From contig NZ_VISI01000002.1 in assembly GCF_007827365.1 (NCBI RefSeq), positions 253,001-317,000 of the forward strand: DNA of 64,000 nt, written 5' to 3'. Positions 35,283 to 44,615 of this stretch are shown in pieces. Origin of the DNA: Olleya sp. Hel_I_94 (lineage in GTDB: Bacteria; Bacteroidota; Bacteroidia; Flavobacteriales; Flavobacteriaceae). Numbering within the stretch: position 1 is the first letter of the stretch; the number at the start of each line of letters is the position of its first letter. The position numbers were made by a program, and so were the translations under genes. Under the pieces are notes generated by a model. It did no database searches. It was not told the origin of the DNA and saw only the letters and a list, made by a program, of their open reading frames with translations.

Positions 35283-37748
35283 TTAAAAACGCATCGTGGT
35301 TCTTACATTAAAAACACGTGGTGTTAAATAGTTTGGTATAGCGTATTGACGTTTGCTATACACATCTCTTACCCAAGTATTAGTGATGGAATTTTGAACA
35401 TTAAAGACATTAAAAATTTCAAATCCAAATGACAAATCTTTAAATGGTTTTTTCCAACCACTATCAAATTGCTTGTCTTTATCTACTAACACAAACTGAA
35501 AACCGATATCTGCACGTTTGTAGTCTGGTAATCTATTTTGAAACACATAAGGATCTGCATAACTTGGCGATCCACCTGGTAATCCTGTATTATAAACTAA
35601 GTTTAAATACATTTTCATGCTTGGTATATTAGGTACATAATCCTGAAACAATGCAGCAAATTTAAGACGCTGATCTGTTGGTCTAGCAATATAACCTCTG
35701 TCGTTAATATTCTCTTCTGTTTTTAGATACCCAAAACTAAACCAACTTTCGGTACCAGGAACAAACTCGCCATTTAATCTTAAATCTAATCCATAAGCAT
35801 AGGCTTCAGCATTATTTGTAGCACGATATCTAATACGCACGTTTTCTAACGTATATGGATTAACGTCTGTAAGTTTTTTATAATACGCCTCACTAGTTAA
35901 TTTAAAGGGTCTGTCCCACATTTTAAAGCTGTAATCGTTACCTAATACTAAATGTACAGATTTTTGAGCTTTAACGTTAGATTGTACAACTCCGTTTTGA
36001 TCGCGTAACTCTCTGTAAAAAGGAGGCTGATAATATAAACCACCACTTAGTCTAAATAACATGTCTTTGTCCCAGTTTGGTTTTATTGCAAATTGCGCAC
36101 GAGGACTAAAAACAGATTGTGATACGTCTTGATTGGTCCCTTGGTCGTTGACAGTCCAACTATGACTTCTAACACCAGCGTTGTACCAAACATCATGCTC
36201 TCCAATGGTGGATCTTTTACTCCATTGCACATAAGCTTGTAATCTACTTATGGTTGTATTGTTTCTGGCTTTAACATTTTGGTAAGCTTCTAATGGACCT
36301 TCATATGGCGTGTAGGGTTGGTCATTAAAAGCGTCCGAACTTGGTGGATTTATAGAAAATCCTGCCGAATCGATAACTTCCCATTCTACTAACCGATCTC
36401 TAATATCTTCATTAGTATACTTGACAGAAAATTTAAACTCGTTTTCATTTTTAGTATAAGTACCTTTAGCTTCTACATTAGTAATTAATGCATCTAAATC
36501 GTTACGACCATGATTTAATTGGCTACCAATACCTTCTGCAAATTCTACTTCACCTAAATTTTCGTCACCAATATTACTATTAACTTCTCCTAAAGCATAT
36601 TGCGCTAAAATGTCAAAATATTCTTCTTCAGTAGTATGATAAGTAGAGGTTACTAAGGCTACAGATAAATCGTCATTTACATCGTAATTAGCACTTAAAG
36701 CACCAAAAAGCGTTTGGTATCTATCCTTTTCTTGACCTTGATATTGCACAATTAAGGCTTGAGGATTATCTAAGGTCCCAAAGTTAGTTTGTCTAGTTAA
36801 TGGAATATAATTGTATTTATTAAGTGATGCATTACCTAAAAAGCTAACTTCTAACTTGTCTGTAAATTGGTAAGTTAAATAACTTTGCACGTCTGCAAAG
36901 GTTGGATTAAAATTAGTTTCGGTTTCTTTAGCATTTACCAATAAGCTATTATCTCTGTAACGTAATCCAACGATACTTGTAAATTTTGAATCTTTGCTAA
37001 CGTTTTCTAAAGCGACACTTGCACCTAATAAACTGGCGTCAATTGCTACTGTGTTGTCTGTTGGTTTACGATATGTAATATCTAGTACAGACGATAATTT
37101 GTCTCCATATTTAGCTTGGAATCCACCTGCTGAAAAATCTACATTTTGTACTAAATCCGAGTTAACAAAACTTAAGCCTTCTTGTTGTCCAGATCTTATT
37201 AAAAAAGGTCTATACACTTCAATTCCGTTTACATAAATTAAGTTTTCGTCATAATTCCCACCTCTAACCGAGTATTGTGTGCTTAGCTCATTATTACTAC
37301 TAACACCTGGTAATGTTTTAAGTAAATTTTCTACACCTGCTTGAGCACCAGGTATTTTTTTTAAGGTGGCTGGATCAATATTTACAATACCTTCCACATC
37401 CTTTCGTCTTTTTCCACTAATAACGACCGTTTCTATTTGCTCTACATTTTCTTTTAAAACGGGATTAAACTCTAATGTTTCTCCATTTTTTAAATTGAAG
37501 GTGGCAATGATATTTTTATGCGAAACATGAGAAAATATAATTTTTACATTTTTATTTGCAGGAATTTTAATTTCGAAAAACCCGTTGTCGTTGGTTTGCA
37601 CTCCATTGTCATCACTTTTAATATTAACAGCATCAATGGGCTGATTAAATTCGTTTAAAATGACGCCTTTTATAGTTCCTGTTTGCGCTAAACAAAATAA
37701 AGGGAATAAAAAAGCTAGTAATCTAATGGTATAGTTAGGTTTGTCCAA
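35283..37748 (-). CDS. TonB-dependent receptor with carboxypeptidase-like regulatory domain
   Basis: An 821-residue outer-membrane receptor. After the signal peptide (LFCLAQT) comes a carboxypeptidase-D regulatory-like domain (about 24-110; GTIKGVILNEFNQPIDAVNIK). The plug domain (about 125-230) has GVENLLKTLPGVSS, YSVRGGNYDENLIYVNG and GGFQAKYGDKLSSVLDI. The 22-stranded barrel follows and ends in aromatic Phe (VRTTMRF). It imports an unknown ligand using TonB-ExbBD energy. No SusD-like lipoprotein lies beside it, unlike glycan PULs. It sits within an operon after an M23 peptidase (11-bp spacer) and before two unknown exported proteins. Confidence 0.92.
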   Translation of the reverse strand: MDKPNYTIRLLAFLFPLFCLAQTGTIKGVILNEFNQPIDAVNIKSDDNGVQTNDNGFFEIKIPANKNVKIIFSHVSHKNIIATFNLKNGETLEFNPVLKENVEQIETVVISGKRRKDVEGIVNIDPATLKKIPGAQAGVENLLKTLPGVSSNNELSTQYSVRGGNYDENLIYVNGIEVYRPFLIRSGQQEGLSFVNSDLVQNVDFSAGGFQAKYGDKLSSVLDITYRKPTDNTVAIDASLLGASVALENVSKDSKFTSIVGLRYRDNSLLVNAKETETNFNPTFADVQSYLTYQFTDKLEVSFLGNASLNKYNYIPLTRQTNFGTLDNPQALIVQYQGQEKDRYQTLFGALSANYDVNDDLSVALVTSTYHTTEEEYFDILAQYALGEVNSNIGDENLGEVEFAEGIGSQLNHGRNDLDALITNVEAKGTYTKNENEFKFSVKYTNEDIRDRLVEWEVIDSAGFSINPPSSDAFNDQPYTPYEGPLEAYQNVKARNNTTISRLQAYVQWSKRSTIGEHDVWYNAGVRSHSWTVNDQGTNQDVSQSVFSPRAQFAIKPNWDKDMLFRLSGGLYYQPPFYRELRDQNGVVQSNVKAQKSVHLVLGNDYSFKMWDRPFKLTSEAYYKKLTDVNPYTLENVRIRYRATNNAEAYAYGLDLRLNGEFVPGTESWFSFGYLKTEENINDRGYIARPTDQRLKFAALFQDYVPNIPSMKMYLNLVYNTGLPGGSPSYADPYVFQNRLPDYKRADIGFQFVLVDKDKQFDSGWKKPFKDLSFGFEIFNVFNVQNSITNTWVRDVYSKRQYAIPNYLTPRVFNVRTTMRF

Positions 37749-37759
37749 GGGTAGGTGTG

Positions 37760-39448
37760 TTATTTTCTAAAAAAGCTTGCTTCAAATGTACTGCTATTTC
37801 CTACATTATCTGTTACAATAATTTTTAAATTGTTCTTAGTGTCTGTAACGACTTTATCATTAAAATCGTATGTTAAGGTTTTCTTTTTGTAATCATATTC
37901 CATTAAAATCCACTGACCATTTAAGGTTGCTCTATAGTTGGATATACCTGTATGTTTGTCGTCAATTTTAACTTTTAAAAAACGGTATTTACTTAACCAC
38001 TGACCATCTTTAAAACTAATAGGTGTTATTGTTGGATTAACAGTATCTCTAGCTAAACAGTAAGTTCCTAAATTTTTAGTTCTAGTAAAAAGGATATTAT
38101 CTTTTCTTTGGGTAGAGGAGTAGCTTAAAAAATTATTCCATCCAACTAATCTGGCAATATAAACTTGTTTTAAATCTTCCGGATTGTAATTACTTACATC
38201 GTAGCTTATGGTAAAATATTTTTTAGACGCTAGGTTGTTTTCGTGTAACTTTAAAGTATCACCATTAACTCTAAAGTCTATAAAAAAATCGTCATAAAAG
38301 GTCTCTCTAGGAAAGTCTACTTTTATATTTTGGTTTTCTAAAACGTTTGCTTCACCTGATTTGATGTAATAAGGAGATGTAAAGTTTTTAGAAACATCAT
38401 TTGGTTGTTTATCTTCACCTTTAATGTTTATATCAATATTAGTTTCATTACCTTCAAAATCTGAGATTTTAACTTTATAAACGTTAGAAACAGTATCGTA
38501 AATAACTAAATACCCATCGTCAATCTTGTCTTTGTATAAGCTTAACGGGTTATTGGTGTCTAAAAATAATTTTTGAAGACGCTCTTTTTCATCTTTATAA
38601 TGTGTGTAATCTATTAATCTATTTAGATGTTTAGTTTCGTCAAAAGAAAATTTTCTAAAATCAATTGTAAAATTTTGTGCTCCATTATAAAAGGTTTCAA
38701 TTTTGTAAACACCATTTTTATTAGCAGCCAAATCTTGTTGATCTATAGTGTTAACAGCAAAGCCTATTTTTCCGTAAGCAGTTAAATCTTCTACTTTATA
38801 ATCTCCATTTTTTTGAGGAATTACGCGCAGTTTTTGTTTTAAATTACTACCATTAACATGTGATAAATCATTTATCGGATAAGCATACATGCTTTTTACA
38901 ATTGGCTTTTTACTGTCTTTAACTTTTAATCCAAATAGTAATGGATTAATAGGTCGTTCTTGATTATCTCTAATTTCAAAATGAAGATGTGGTCCACCAG
39001 AACCACCTGTATTTCCGGAATAAGCAAAGACCTCGCCTTTAGTAACTATTAAATCGTTGATGTCCGGAAATAATTCTATTTCAAAACTTTCCTTTTCATA
39101 TTGATGCTTTTTTACATAGGCTTCAACCTTGTCAGAAAAACGTTGTAAATGTCCATGGACAGTAACATAACCATTAGGATGTGTAATATAAATAGCTTTA
39201 CCATAACCGTAATGCGAAATTTTAATTCTGCTTATATAACCACTAGCAGCAGCATAGACACTTAAGCCTTCTCGTTGTTTAGTTTTAATATCTAATCCAG
39301 AATGAAAATGATTGCTTCTAAGCTCAGCAAATGTCCCTGATAAGACCAACTCTATATCCAAAGGAGACCTAAAGTAATCCTGTGGATAAATGTTTTGCGC
39401 AATAGACGATGTTGTTAAAAAAACGAGTAATAAAAGTATGTGTCGCAT
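37760..39448 (-). CDS. M23 family metallopeptidase (LytM-type)
   Basis: A 562-residue exported protein. The signal peptide ends near residue 18 (SSIAQN). The LytM domain is at the N terminus (about 25-175): HFHSGLD gives His49 and Asp53 zinc ligands, and GGPHLHFEI gives the HxH pair (about 154 and 156). The last 380 residues are beta-rich and of unknown fold, with repeated Ig-like strands and a C-terminal VTDNVGNSSTFEASFF. M23 enzymes cleave peptidoglycan cross-links; this domain order is a common flavobacterial form. It is the first gene of a four-gene operon and diverges from the ZapB-like gene. Confidence 0.88.
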   Translation of the reverse strand: MRHILLLLVFLTTSSIAQNIYPQDYFRSPLDIELVLSGTFAELRSNHFHSGLDIKTKQREGLSVYAAASGYISRIKISHYGYGKAIYITHPNGYVTVHGHLQRFSDKVEAYVKKHQYEKESFEIELFPDINDLIVTKGEVFAYSGNTGGSGGPHLHFEIRDNQERPINPLLFGLKVKDSKKPIVKSMYAYPINDLSHVNGSNLKQKLRVIPQKNGDYKVEDLTAYGKIGFAVNTIDQQDLAANKNGVYKIETFYNGAQNFTIDFRKFSFDETKHLNRLIDYTHYKDEKERLQKLFLDTNNPLSLYKDKIDDGYLVIYDTVSNVYKVKISDFEGNETNIDINIKGEDKQPNDVSKNFTSPYYIKSGEANVLENQNIKVDFPRETFYDDFFIDFRVNGDTLKLHENNLASKKYFTISYDVSNYNPEDLKQVYIARLVGWNNFLSYSSTQRKDNILFTRTKNLGTYCLARDTVNPTITPISFKDGQWLSKYRFLKVKIDDKHTGISNYRATLNGQWILMEYDYKKKTLTYDFNDKVVTDTKNNLKIIVTDNVGNSSTFEASFFRK

Positions 39449-39623
39449 AAATAATTGGTTACTGCTAAAATATAAATTAGGTTTTAATTACCAAAGTAAA
39501 ATCAAAGACTAAGCCATTTAATTGATAATGAGTTAAATTTAAGATATAATAAAAATTTATGAAAAATTAATTGCAAAGTGTTAAGGTTTGATTAACTTTG
39601 TAAGATAAGTATAGTATTAGTTA

Positions 39624-39914
39624 ATGAGTAAGATTGAAACCATTGTTGATGCGCTAGAAAATAAAATTAGAAAGGTCTTATCAAGGCAACAAGTTTTAAA
39701 ACTAGAAAACGCAAAGCTTAAAGAAGCTTTAGAACAATCACAATCTAAGATAGTTGCTAAGGATTTAGAATTAAAGAGTTGGCAAGAAAAGTATGACACT
39801 TTAAAAATGGCTAATACCATACTAGGCAGTGACAACGATAAACGAGAAACAAAGCTCAAAATAAACACATTAATTAGAGAGATTGACCATTGTATAAGCC
39901 AACTTTCTAGTTAA
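39624..39914 (+). CDS. Small coiled-coil protein, ZapB-like
   Basis: A 96-residue protein that is almost entirely a heptad-repeat coiled coil (about 5-80; VDALENKIRKVLSRQQVLK, LKEALEQSQSKIVAKDLEL). It lies 15 bp upstream of zapA. The position and the coiled coil suggest a cell-division partner comparable to ZapB, but sequence similarity to E. coli ZapB is not evident, so the name is only an analogy. Confidence 0.75.
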   Translation: MSKIETIVDALENKIRKVLSRQQVLKLENAKLKEALEQSQSKIVAKDLELKSWQEKYDTLKMANTILGSDNDKRETKLKINTLIREIDHCISQLSS

Positions 39915-39929
39915 TATTATATAGTTTTT

Positions 39930-40223
39930 ATGGCAGACACGCTTAAAATAAAGTTATCTATTGCAAATAGAGTCTACCCATTAACTATTGTACCTAGTCA
40001 AGAAGAAGGACTGCGTTTAGCAGCAAAGAAGATAGAGGCTATGATTACCAAATTTGAGCAAAGCTATTCTGTGCGAGATAAGCAAGATGTTTTAGCCATG
40101 TGCGCTTTACAATTTGCTAGTCAAGTAGAACAGAAAGCCTTAGATAAAAACCATGTGGAGGAGCATGTTCAGGATAAGTTAGAAGCTTTAAATGACATGT
40201 TGCAATCGCATCTTAGTTTATAA
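39930..40223 (+). CDS. zapA: Cell division protein ZapA
   Basis: A 97-residue ZapA. The N-terminal domain (LKIKLSIANRVYPLTI, EEGLRLAAKKIEAMI) is followed by the long helix expected to form the tetramer (DKQDVLAMCALQFASQVEQ). ZapA stabilises FtsZ protofilaments at the division site. It is co-transcribed with the upstream coiled-coil gene and is followed by the probable 6S RNA and RNase Y. Confidence 0.88.
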   Translation: MADTLKIKLSIANRVYPLTIVPSQEEGLRLAAKKIEAMITKFEQSYSVRDKQDVLAMCALQFASQVEQKALDKNHVEEHVQDKLEALNDMLQSHLSL

Positions 40224-40249
40224 TACGTTCTTATAACATAACAATATTA

Positions 40250-40440
40250 GGTTACTGCCTACATTAATTATTTTTTTGATAAACTCAACGTTAATTCTTT
40301 AAAAAGGGTGAGTTTTAAGTTGTAAAAGCATGCTGCTAATAGTGATTTATCACTGTTTGGGCAGATCCTTGATCAGCTTGTTAGCCCTAAACTTGTTTTT
40401 AAGGAGTTTATACAAAACTAAATTAGTGTAGGCTTTTTTT
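40250..40440 (+). ncRNA. ssrS: Probable 6S RNA
   Basis: A roughly 190-nt rod-like structure can be drawn. GCCTACATTAAT (40257-40268) pairs with ATTAGTGTAGGC (40422-40433, one G-T pair) immediately before TTTTTTT, forming a terminal stem. Inside it, ATAAACTC (40279-40286) pairs with GAGTTTAT (40404-40411). Within the apical half AGTGA/TCACT, CTGC/GCAG and AAGC/GCTT nest around 40328-40378. Length, long imperfect hairpin, terminator-like end and position between zapA and rny match 6S RNA, which binds RNA polymerase holoenzyme as an open-complex mimic. Covariance search was not possible here, so it remains probable rather than proven. Confidence 0.68.
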
Positions 40441-40460
40441 ATATACATAAACAATCAAAA

Positions 40461-42032
40461 ATGGATAATACAATTTTAATTATAGCAGGTCTTGCTATTG
40501 GAGCCATAGTAGGTTTTATAATTGCTAAAGTGCTTGAAAAAAACAACGCTTCTAAACTTATTAAAGGCGCTAAAAAATCGGCAGCTAGCATTTTAAAAGA
40601 AGCAAATGTTGAAGGAGAAGGCATCAAAAAAGACAAAATACTTCAAGCAAAAGAAAAATTTTTAGAATTAAAAGCAGAACACGAAAAGGTAATCTTGTCG
40701 CGTGATAAAAAAATGGCTGATACAGAAAAACGTATCAGAGATAAAGAGTCTCAAGTATCTAGTGAGTTATCAAAAAACAAAAAACTAAATACAGACATAG
40801 AAGAAAAAGTAAAAGATTATAACCATAGACTTGATGTTTTAGAAAAAAAACAAGAAGAGTTAGATAGGCTACATAAAAGTCAAGTAGAGCAATTAGAAGT
40901 TATCTCTAGTTTATCTGCAGAAGAAGCTAAATCACAATTAGTAGAGTCTTTAAAAGGTGAAGCTAAAAGTGAAGCTATGTCTTACGTACAAGACAAGATG
41001 GAAGAGGCTAAATTGACTGCTCAACAAGACGCTAAAAAAATTATTATTAATACCATTCAACGTATAGGTACAGAAGAAGCTGTAGACAATTGCGTATCTG
41101 TATTTAACATTGAAAGCGACGATGTAAAAGGACGTATTATTGGTCGTGAAGGTCGTAATATTCGTGCAATTGAAGCTGCAACAGGAGTAGAGATTATTGT
41201 AGATGATACACCAGAAGCAATTATTTTATCATGTTTTGATTCGGTTAGAAGAGAAGTAGCCCGTTTATCATTACATAAATTAGTTACAGATGGTCGTATA
41301 CATCCAGCACGTATTGAAGAAGTTGTTCAAAAAACAACTAAGCAAATAGAACAAGAAATTATTGAAGTAGGTAAGCGTACAGTTATCGATTTAGGTATTC
41401 ACGGATTGCATCCAGAATTAATTAAAATGGTAGGTCGTATGAAATACCGTTCTTCATACGGACAAAATTTACTACAACACTCGCGTGAAGTAGCTAAACT
41501 ATGTGGTGTTATGGCAGCAGAATTAGGTTTAAATCCTAAATTAGCTAAACGTGCAGGTTTATTACATGATATTGGTAAAGTACCAGATGCAGAAGCAGAT
41601 ATGGAAACACCACACGCTATTTTAGGTATGCAATGGGCAGAAAAATATGGCGAAAAAGAAGAGGTTTGTAATGCTATTGGAGCCCATCACGATGAAATAG
41701 AGATGAAATCTTTATTATCTCCTATAATCCAAGTTTGTGATGCTATATCAGGAGCAAGACCAGGGGCAAGACGTCAAGTTTTAGATAGTTATATCCAACG
41801 TTTAAAAGATTTAGAAGAAATAGCATTTGGATTTAATGGTGTTAAAAAAGCATACGCTATACAAGCTGGTAGAGAATTACGTGTAATTGTTGAAAGCGAA
41901 AAAGTAAGTGACCAAAATGCTGCAGACTTATCCTTTAGTATTTCTCAAAAAATACAAACTGATATGACTTATCCAGGACAAGTAAAAGTTACAGTAATCA
42001 GAGAAACTAGAGCAGTTAATATTGCTAAGTAG
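40461..42032 (+). CDS. rny: Ribonuclease Y
   Basis: A 523-residue membrane-anchored endoribonuclease. One N-terminal helix (about 3-22) is followed by a long coiled coil (about 25-200), a KH domain ([20 protein letters not shown], about 212-280) and an HD domain with [14 protein letters not shown] and GAHHDEIE providing the metal ligands. It initiates mRNA decay at the inner membrane. The length is normal. A bidirectional terminator follows. Confidence 0.93.
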   Translation: MDNTILIIAGLAIGAIVGFIIAKVLEKNNASKLIKGAKKSAASILKEANVEGEGIKKDKILQAKEKFLELKAEHEKVILSRDKKMADTEKRIRDKESQVSSELSKNKKLNTDIEEKVKDYNHRLDVLEKKQEELDRLHKSQVEQLEVISSLSAEEAKSQLVESLKGEAKSEAMSYVQDKMEEAKLTAQQDAKKIIINTIQRIGTEEAVDNCVSVFNIESDDVKGRIIGREGRNIRAIEAATGVEIIVDDTPEAIILSCFDSVRREVARLSLHKLVTDGRIHPARIEEVVQKTTKQIEQEIIEVGKRTVIDLGIHGLHPELIKMVGRMKYRSSYGQNLLQHSREVAKLCGVMAAELGLNPKLAKRAGLLHDIGKVPDAEADMETPHAILGMQWAEKYGEKEEVCNAIGAHHDEIEMKSLLSPIIQVCDAISGARPGARRQVLDSYIQRLKDLEEIAFGFNGVKKAYAIQAGRELRVIVESEKVSDQNAADLSFSISQKIQTDMTYPGQVKVTVIRETRAVNIAK

Positions 42033-42050
42033 TTTTAATGTAGTTTAAAT

Positions 42051-42082
42051 AAAAAATCCAGCTTATAGCTGGATTTTTTTTT
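42051..42082. terminator. Bidirectional terminator containing the stop codon of the opposing gene
   Basis: AATCCAGC/GCTGGATT hairpin with flanking A and T runs. The minus-strand kinase gene's stop codon (42063-42065) falls in its loop. Confidence 0.85.
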
Positions 42083-43202
42083 GCTTTGGTATAATAATAT
42101 TAAATGTAGATCCTACATCTTTAGTACTGTTTATGGTTATTGTACCTCCAAAAGCTTCTAATTGGCTTTTAATTAAATATAAGCCAACACCTTCTGCATC
42201 TTTGTTTTTATGAAACGTTTTATATAATCCAAAAACCTCGTTACCATATCTATCTAAATCTAATCCTAAACCATTATCAGTAATAGTTAACTCCAAATTG
42301 TCTTTTGTGCAATTAGATGATATTGTTATTTCCGGTTTACGATCAGGATGTTTATACTTAATAGCATTAGTAATTAAGTTGTGCATAATACTTTGGAAGT
42401 AGGATGAACTAAAACAAATGTTGCAATCATGCTCGACATTATTGTACAGTATAGTACTACTTTCGGCTATAAGATATGATAAATCGTTTACTGCTAAATT
42501 TACCTCACGACCAACAGACATTACATTACCCTTTATGTGCTTTTTAGATTGTACGCTTACATAATGACGTAGGTTAAGTAATGTTTTAGATAACGCCTTA
42601 GACACTGTTCTTAGGTGTCTAAACATCTCTTGTTTTTCCGCTTCTGAGTCTGCTTCATCATGAAATGTGATAATGCTTTCAAAATTGCTAGCGTATTCTT
42701 TTAAATTATGAGAGACGATATGTGCAAAACTTTGCAGTCTATTGTTTTGTACTGTTATTAAATCTATAGACTTTTTTAAGGAGCGTTCCGTTTCTTTTTG
42801 TTTGGTAATATCAGTGTGTGTCCCAATTATTCTGACCGGTTTACCATTATCATCATACTCAATAATTTTACCTTGGTCCAAAATCCATCTATAGGTATTG
42901 TCTTTATGCAGTATTCTGTGGATGTTTTTATATTCTGGATTGTCTCCATTAATATGATTATTGAAGTCTTCATAGTAATCATCAATATCATCTCTATGCA
43001 CACGCTTATCCCATTCTGAAGCTTCAGAGCTTATTTCGTCTTCATTAAAACCTATAATTTGTTTGGATTCTTTTGAGTAAAAAACTTTACTTGTTTTAGA
43101 ATTCCAATCCCAAAGTCCTATACCTGAATTTTGTAAGGCAAATTTCCATTTCAACTCCTCAAAAGTTGAATCTTCATTTTTAGCATTTTCATTGATCTTC
43201 AT
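42063..43202 (-). CDS. PAS domain sensor histidine kinase
   Basis: About 379 residues from the ATG ending at 43202; an upstream TTG adds nine residues and is rejected. One PAS/PAC domain (about 20-140; IGLWDWNSKTSKVFYSKES, RIIGTHTDITKQK) precedes a dimerisation region with the phospho-acceptor box FAHIVSHNLKEYASNFE (His165). The HATPase domain has ITNAIKYKHPDRKPEI (N box), DNGLGLDLDRYG and FHKNKDAEGVGLYLIKSQ (G box). No membrane helix is seen, so it is probably cytoplasmic. No response regulator is adjacent. A close paralogue lies 165 bp upstream. Confidence 0.87.
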   Translation of the reverse strand: MKINENAKNEDSTFEELKWKFALQNSGIGLWDWNSKTSKVFYSKESKQIIGFNEDEISSEASEWDKRVHRDDIDDYYEDFNNHINGDNPEYKNIHRILHKDNTYRWILDQGKIIEYDDNGKPVRIIGTHTDITKQKETERSLKKSIDLITVQNNRLQSFAHIVSHNLKEYASNFESIITFHDEADSEAEKQEMFRHLRTVSKALSKTLLNLRHYVSVQSKKHIKGNVMSVGREVNLAVNDLSYLIAESSTILYNNVEHDCNICFSSSYFQSIMHNLITNAIKYKHPDRKPEITISSNCTKDNLELTITDNGLGLDLDRYGNEVFGLYKTFHKNKDAEGVGLYLIKSQLEAFGGTITINSTKDVGSTFNIIIPKQKKIQL

Positions 43203-43367
43203 TTTAAACAGTATTTGGCGTGCAAACAAATATCTAAAATTATGATTGGTTATAAGTTACTTAGTTGAAATAAATAATTATATCGATAAAATGCATTTTT
43301 TTTAGATTAAACACTAATATCATCGATTAAATGTGATTTTATTTTTTGTTTATGAAGATTATTCTTG

Positions 43368-44501
43368 TTAATTAGGTAGCGTTATAGTAAACGTGGTTCC
43401 TAAATTTACAGTACTTTCTACAGTGATTGTTCCACCAAAAGCTTCAATTTGATTTTTTACTAAATATAATCCCACACCTTCAGAGTCATGGTTTTTATGA
43501 AACGTCTTATATAATCCAAAGATATCCTTACCAAACTTTTTTAAATCTATACCACAGCCATTATCTGTAATTTGTATTTCAATAGACTGTTCCGTACATG
43601 TGCTACTAATATGTATTTCTGGATGACGTTGTGGATGCTTGTACTTTATAGCATTTAATACTAAGTTTTGTATAATACTGTGAAAATAAGAGGTGTTAAA
43701 ATTTAAAAAACAGTCTGGAGTTGTATTATTATGTATCAGTGCGTGGTTTTCTGATATATGATAATTTAAGTCCGTTAAAACGGTATTAATTTCAGTATTA
43801 ATACATAGCTTTTCAGTATCTGTTTTTTGCTTGGATTGTACAGTAACTATTTCGTTTAAATTACTTATAGTTTTAGATAAAGATTTAGATAATGTAATTA
43901 AATACTCCATCATTTGGTCTTTTTCAGACACAGTTTGCGCTTCTTTATAAAAATCTAAAAGGCTTTCAAAATTTCCTGCATGTTGTTTTAGATTATGAGT
44001 CACAATGTGTGCAAAGTTTTGCAGTTTACTGTTTTGCTTAACTACTAAGTCCAAAGTTTCTTGTACTTTTAATTCATTTAAAGCATATTTTGTAATATCT
44101 ACATGTGTTCCAATAAATCTAGAGGCTTCTCCTTGCTTATTTTTTTCGATAACTTTACCACGATCTAAAACCCATCTATAAGATCCATCTTTATGTTTTA
44201 CCCTATGTTTGTTTTCGTAATAGGGTTTTATTCCATTAATGTGCTCTTGAAAATCCTTATGGTATTGTTCTTTATCTTCAGGATGTACACGATCATTCCA
44301 ATCGTTTATATTTTGCCCAAATGTGTCGTCGTTTTCAAAGCCTATAATGGCTTTAGATGGTTTAGAAAAAAAAATGGATTGACTGGACGCGCAAAAATCC
44401 CAGATGCCTACCTTAGATATTTCTAATGTAGATTCCCAGTTCTCATTTCTAATTTGAAAAGAATTTTGATTGTTTAGAATACCCTTAATTAACTCTGACA
44501 T
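43368..44501 (-). CDS. PAS domain sensor histidine kinase, paralogue of the neighbour
   Basis: A 377-residue kinase with the same layout: PAS/PAC (about 28-138; SKVGIWDFCASSQSIFFS, RFIGTHVDITKYAL), phospho-acceptor box FAHIVTHNLKQHAGNFE (His169) and HATPase (VLNAIKYKHPQRHPEIHI, DNGCGIDLKKFG, FHKNHDSEGVGLYLVKNQ). The two kinases align over most of their length, including a shared EAFGGTITV end, so they arose by tandem duplication. No transmembrane segments are present and no cognate regulator is nearby. A terminator is not evident between the two genes. Confidence 0.87.
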   Translation of the reverse strand: MSELIKGILNNQNSFQIRNENWESTLEISKVGIWDFCASSQSIFFSKPSKAIIGFENDDTFGQNINDWNDRVHPEDKEQYHKDFQEHINGIKPYYENKHRVKHKDGSYRWVLDRGKVIEKNKQGEASRFIGTHVDITKYALNELKVQETLDLVVKQNSKLQNFAHIVTHNLKQHAGNFESLLDFYKEAQTVSEKDQMMEYLITLSKSLSKTISNLNEIVTVQSKQKTDTEKLCINTEINTVLTDLNYHISENHALIHNNTTPDCFLNFNTSYFHSIIQNLVLNAIKYKHPQRHPEIHISSTCTEQSIEIQITDNGCGIDLKKFGKDIFGLYKTFHKNHDSEGVGLYLVKNQIEAFGGTITVESTVNLGTTFTITLPN

Positions 44502-44615
44502 AAAGTAGTGTTTATTAAATAGTTAGTTACAAAGGGATTCAGTCAATTTGCTTTAATCAACAGCACAAATATATGTTAAAATACTGATTTTTAACAACAT
44601 ATTTAAAAGTTTTTT

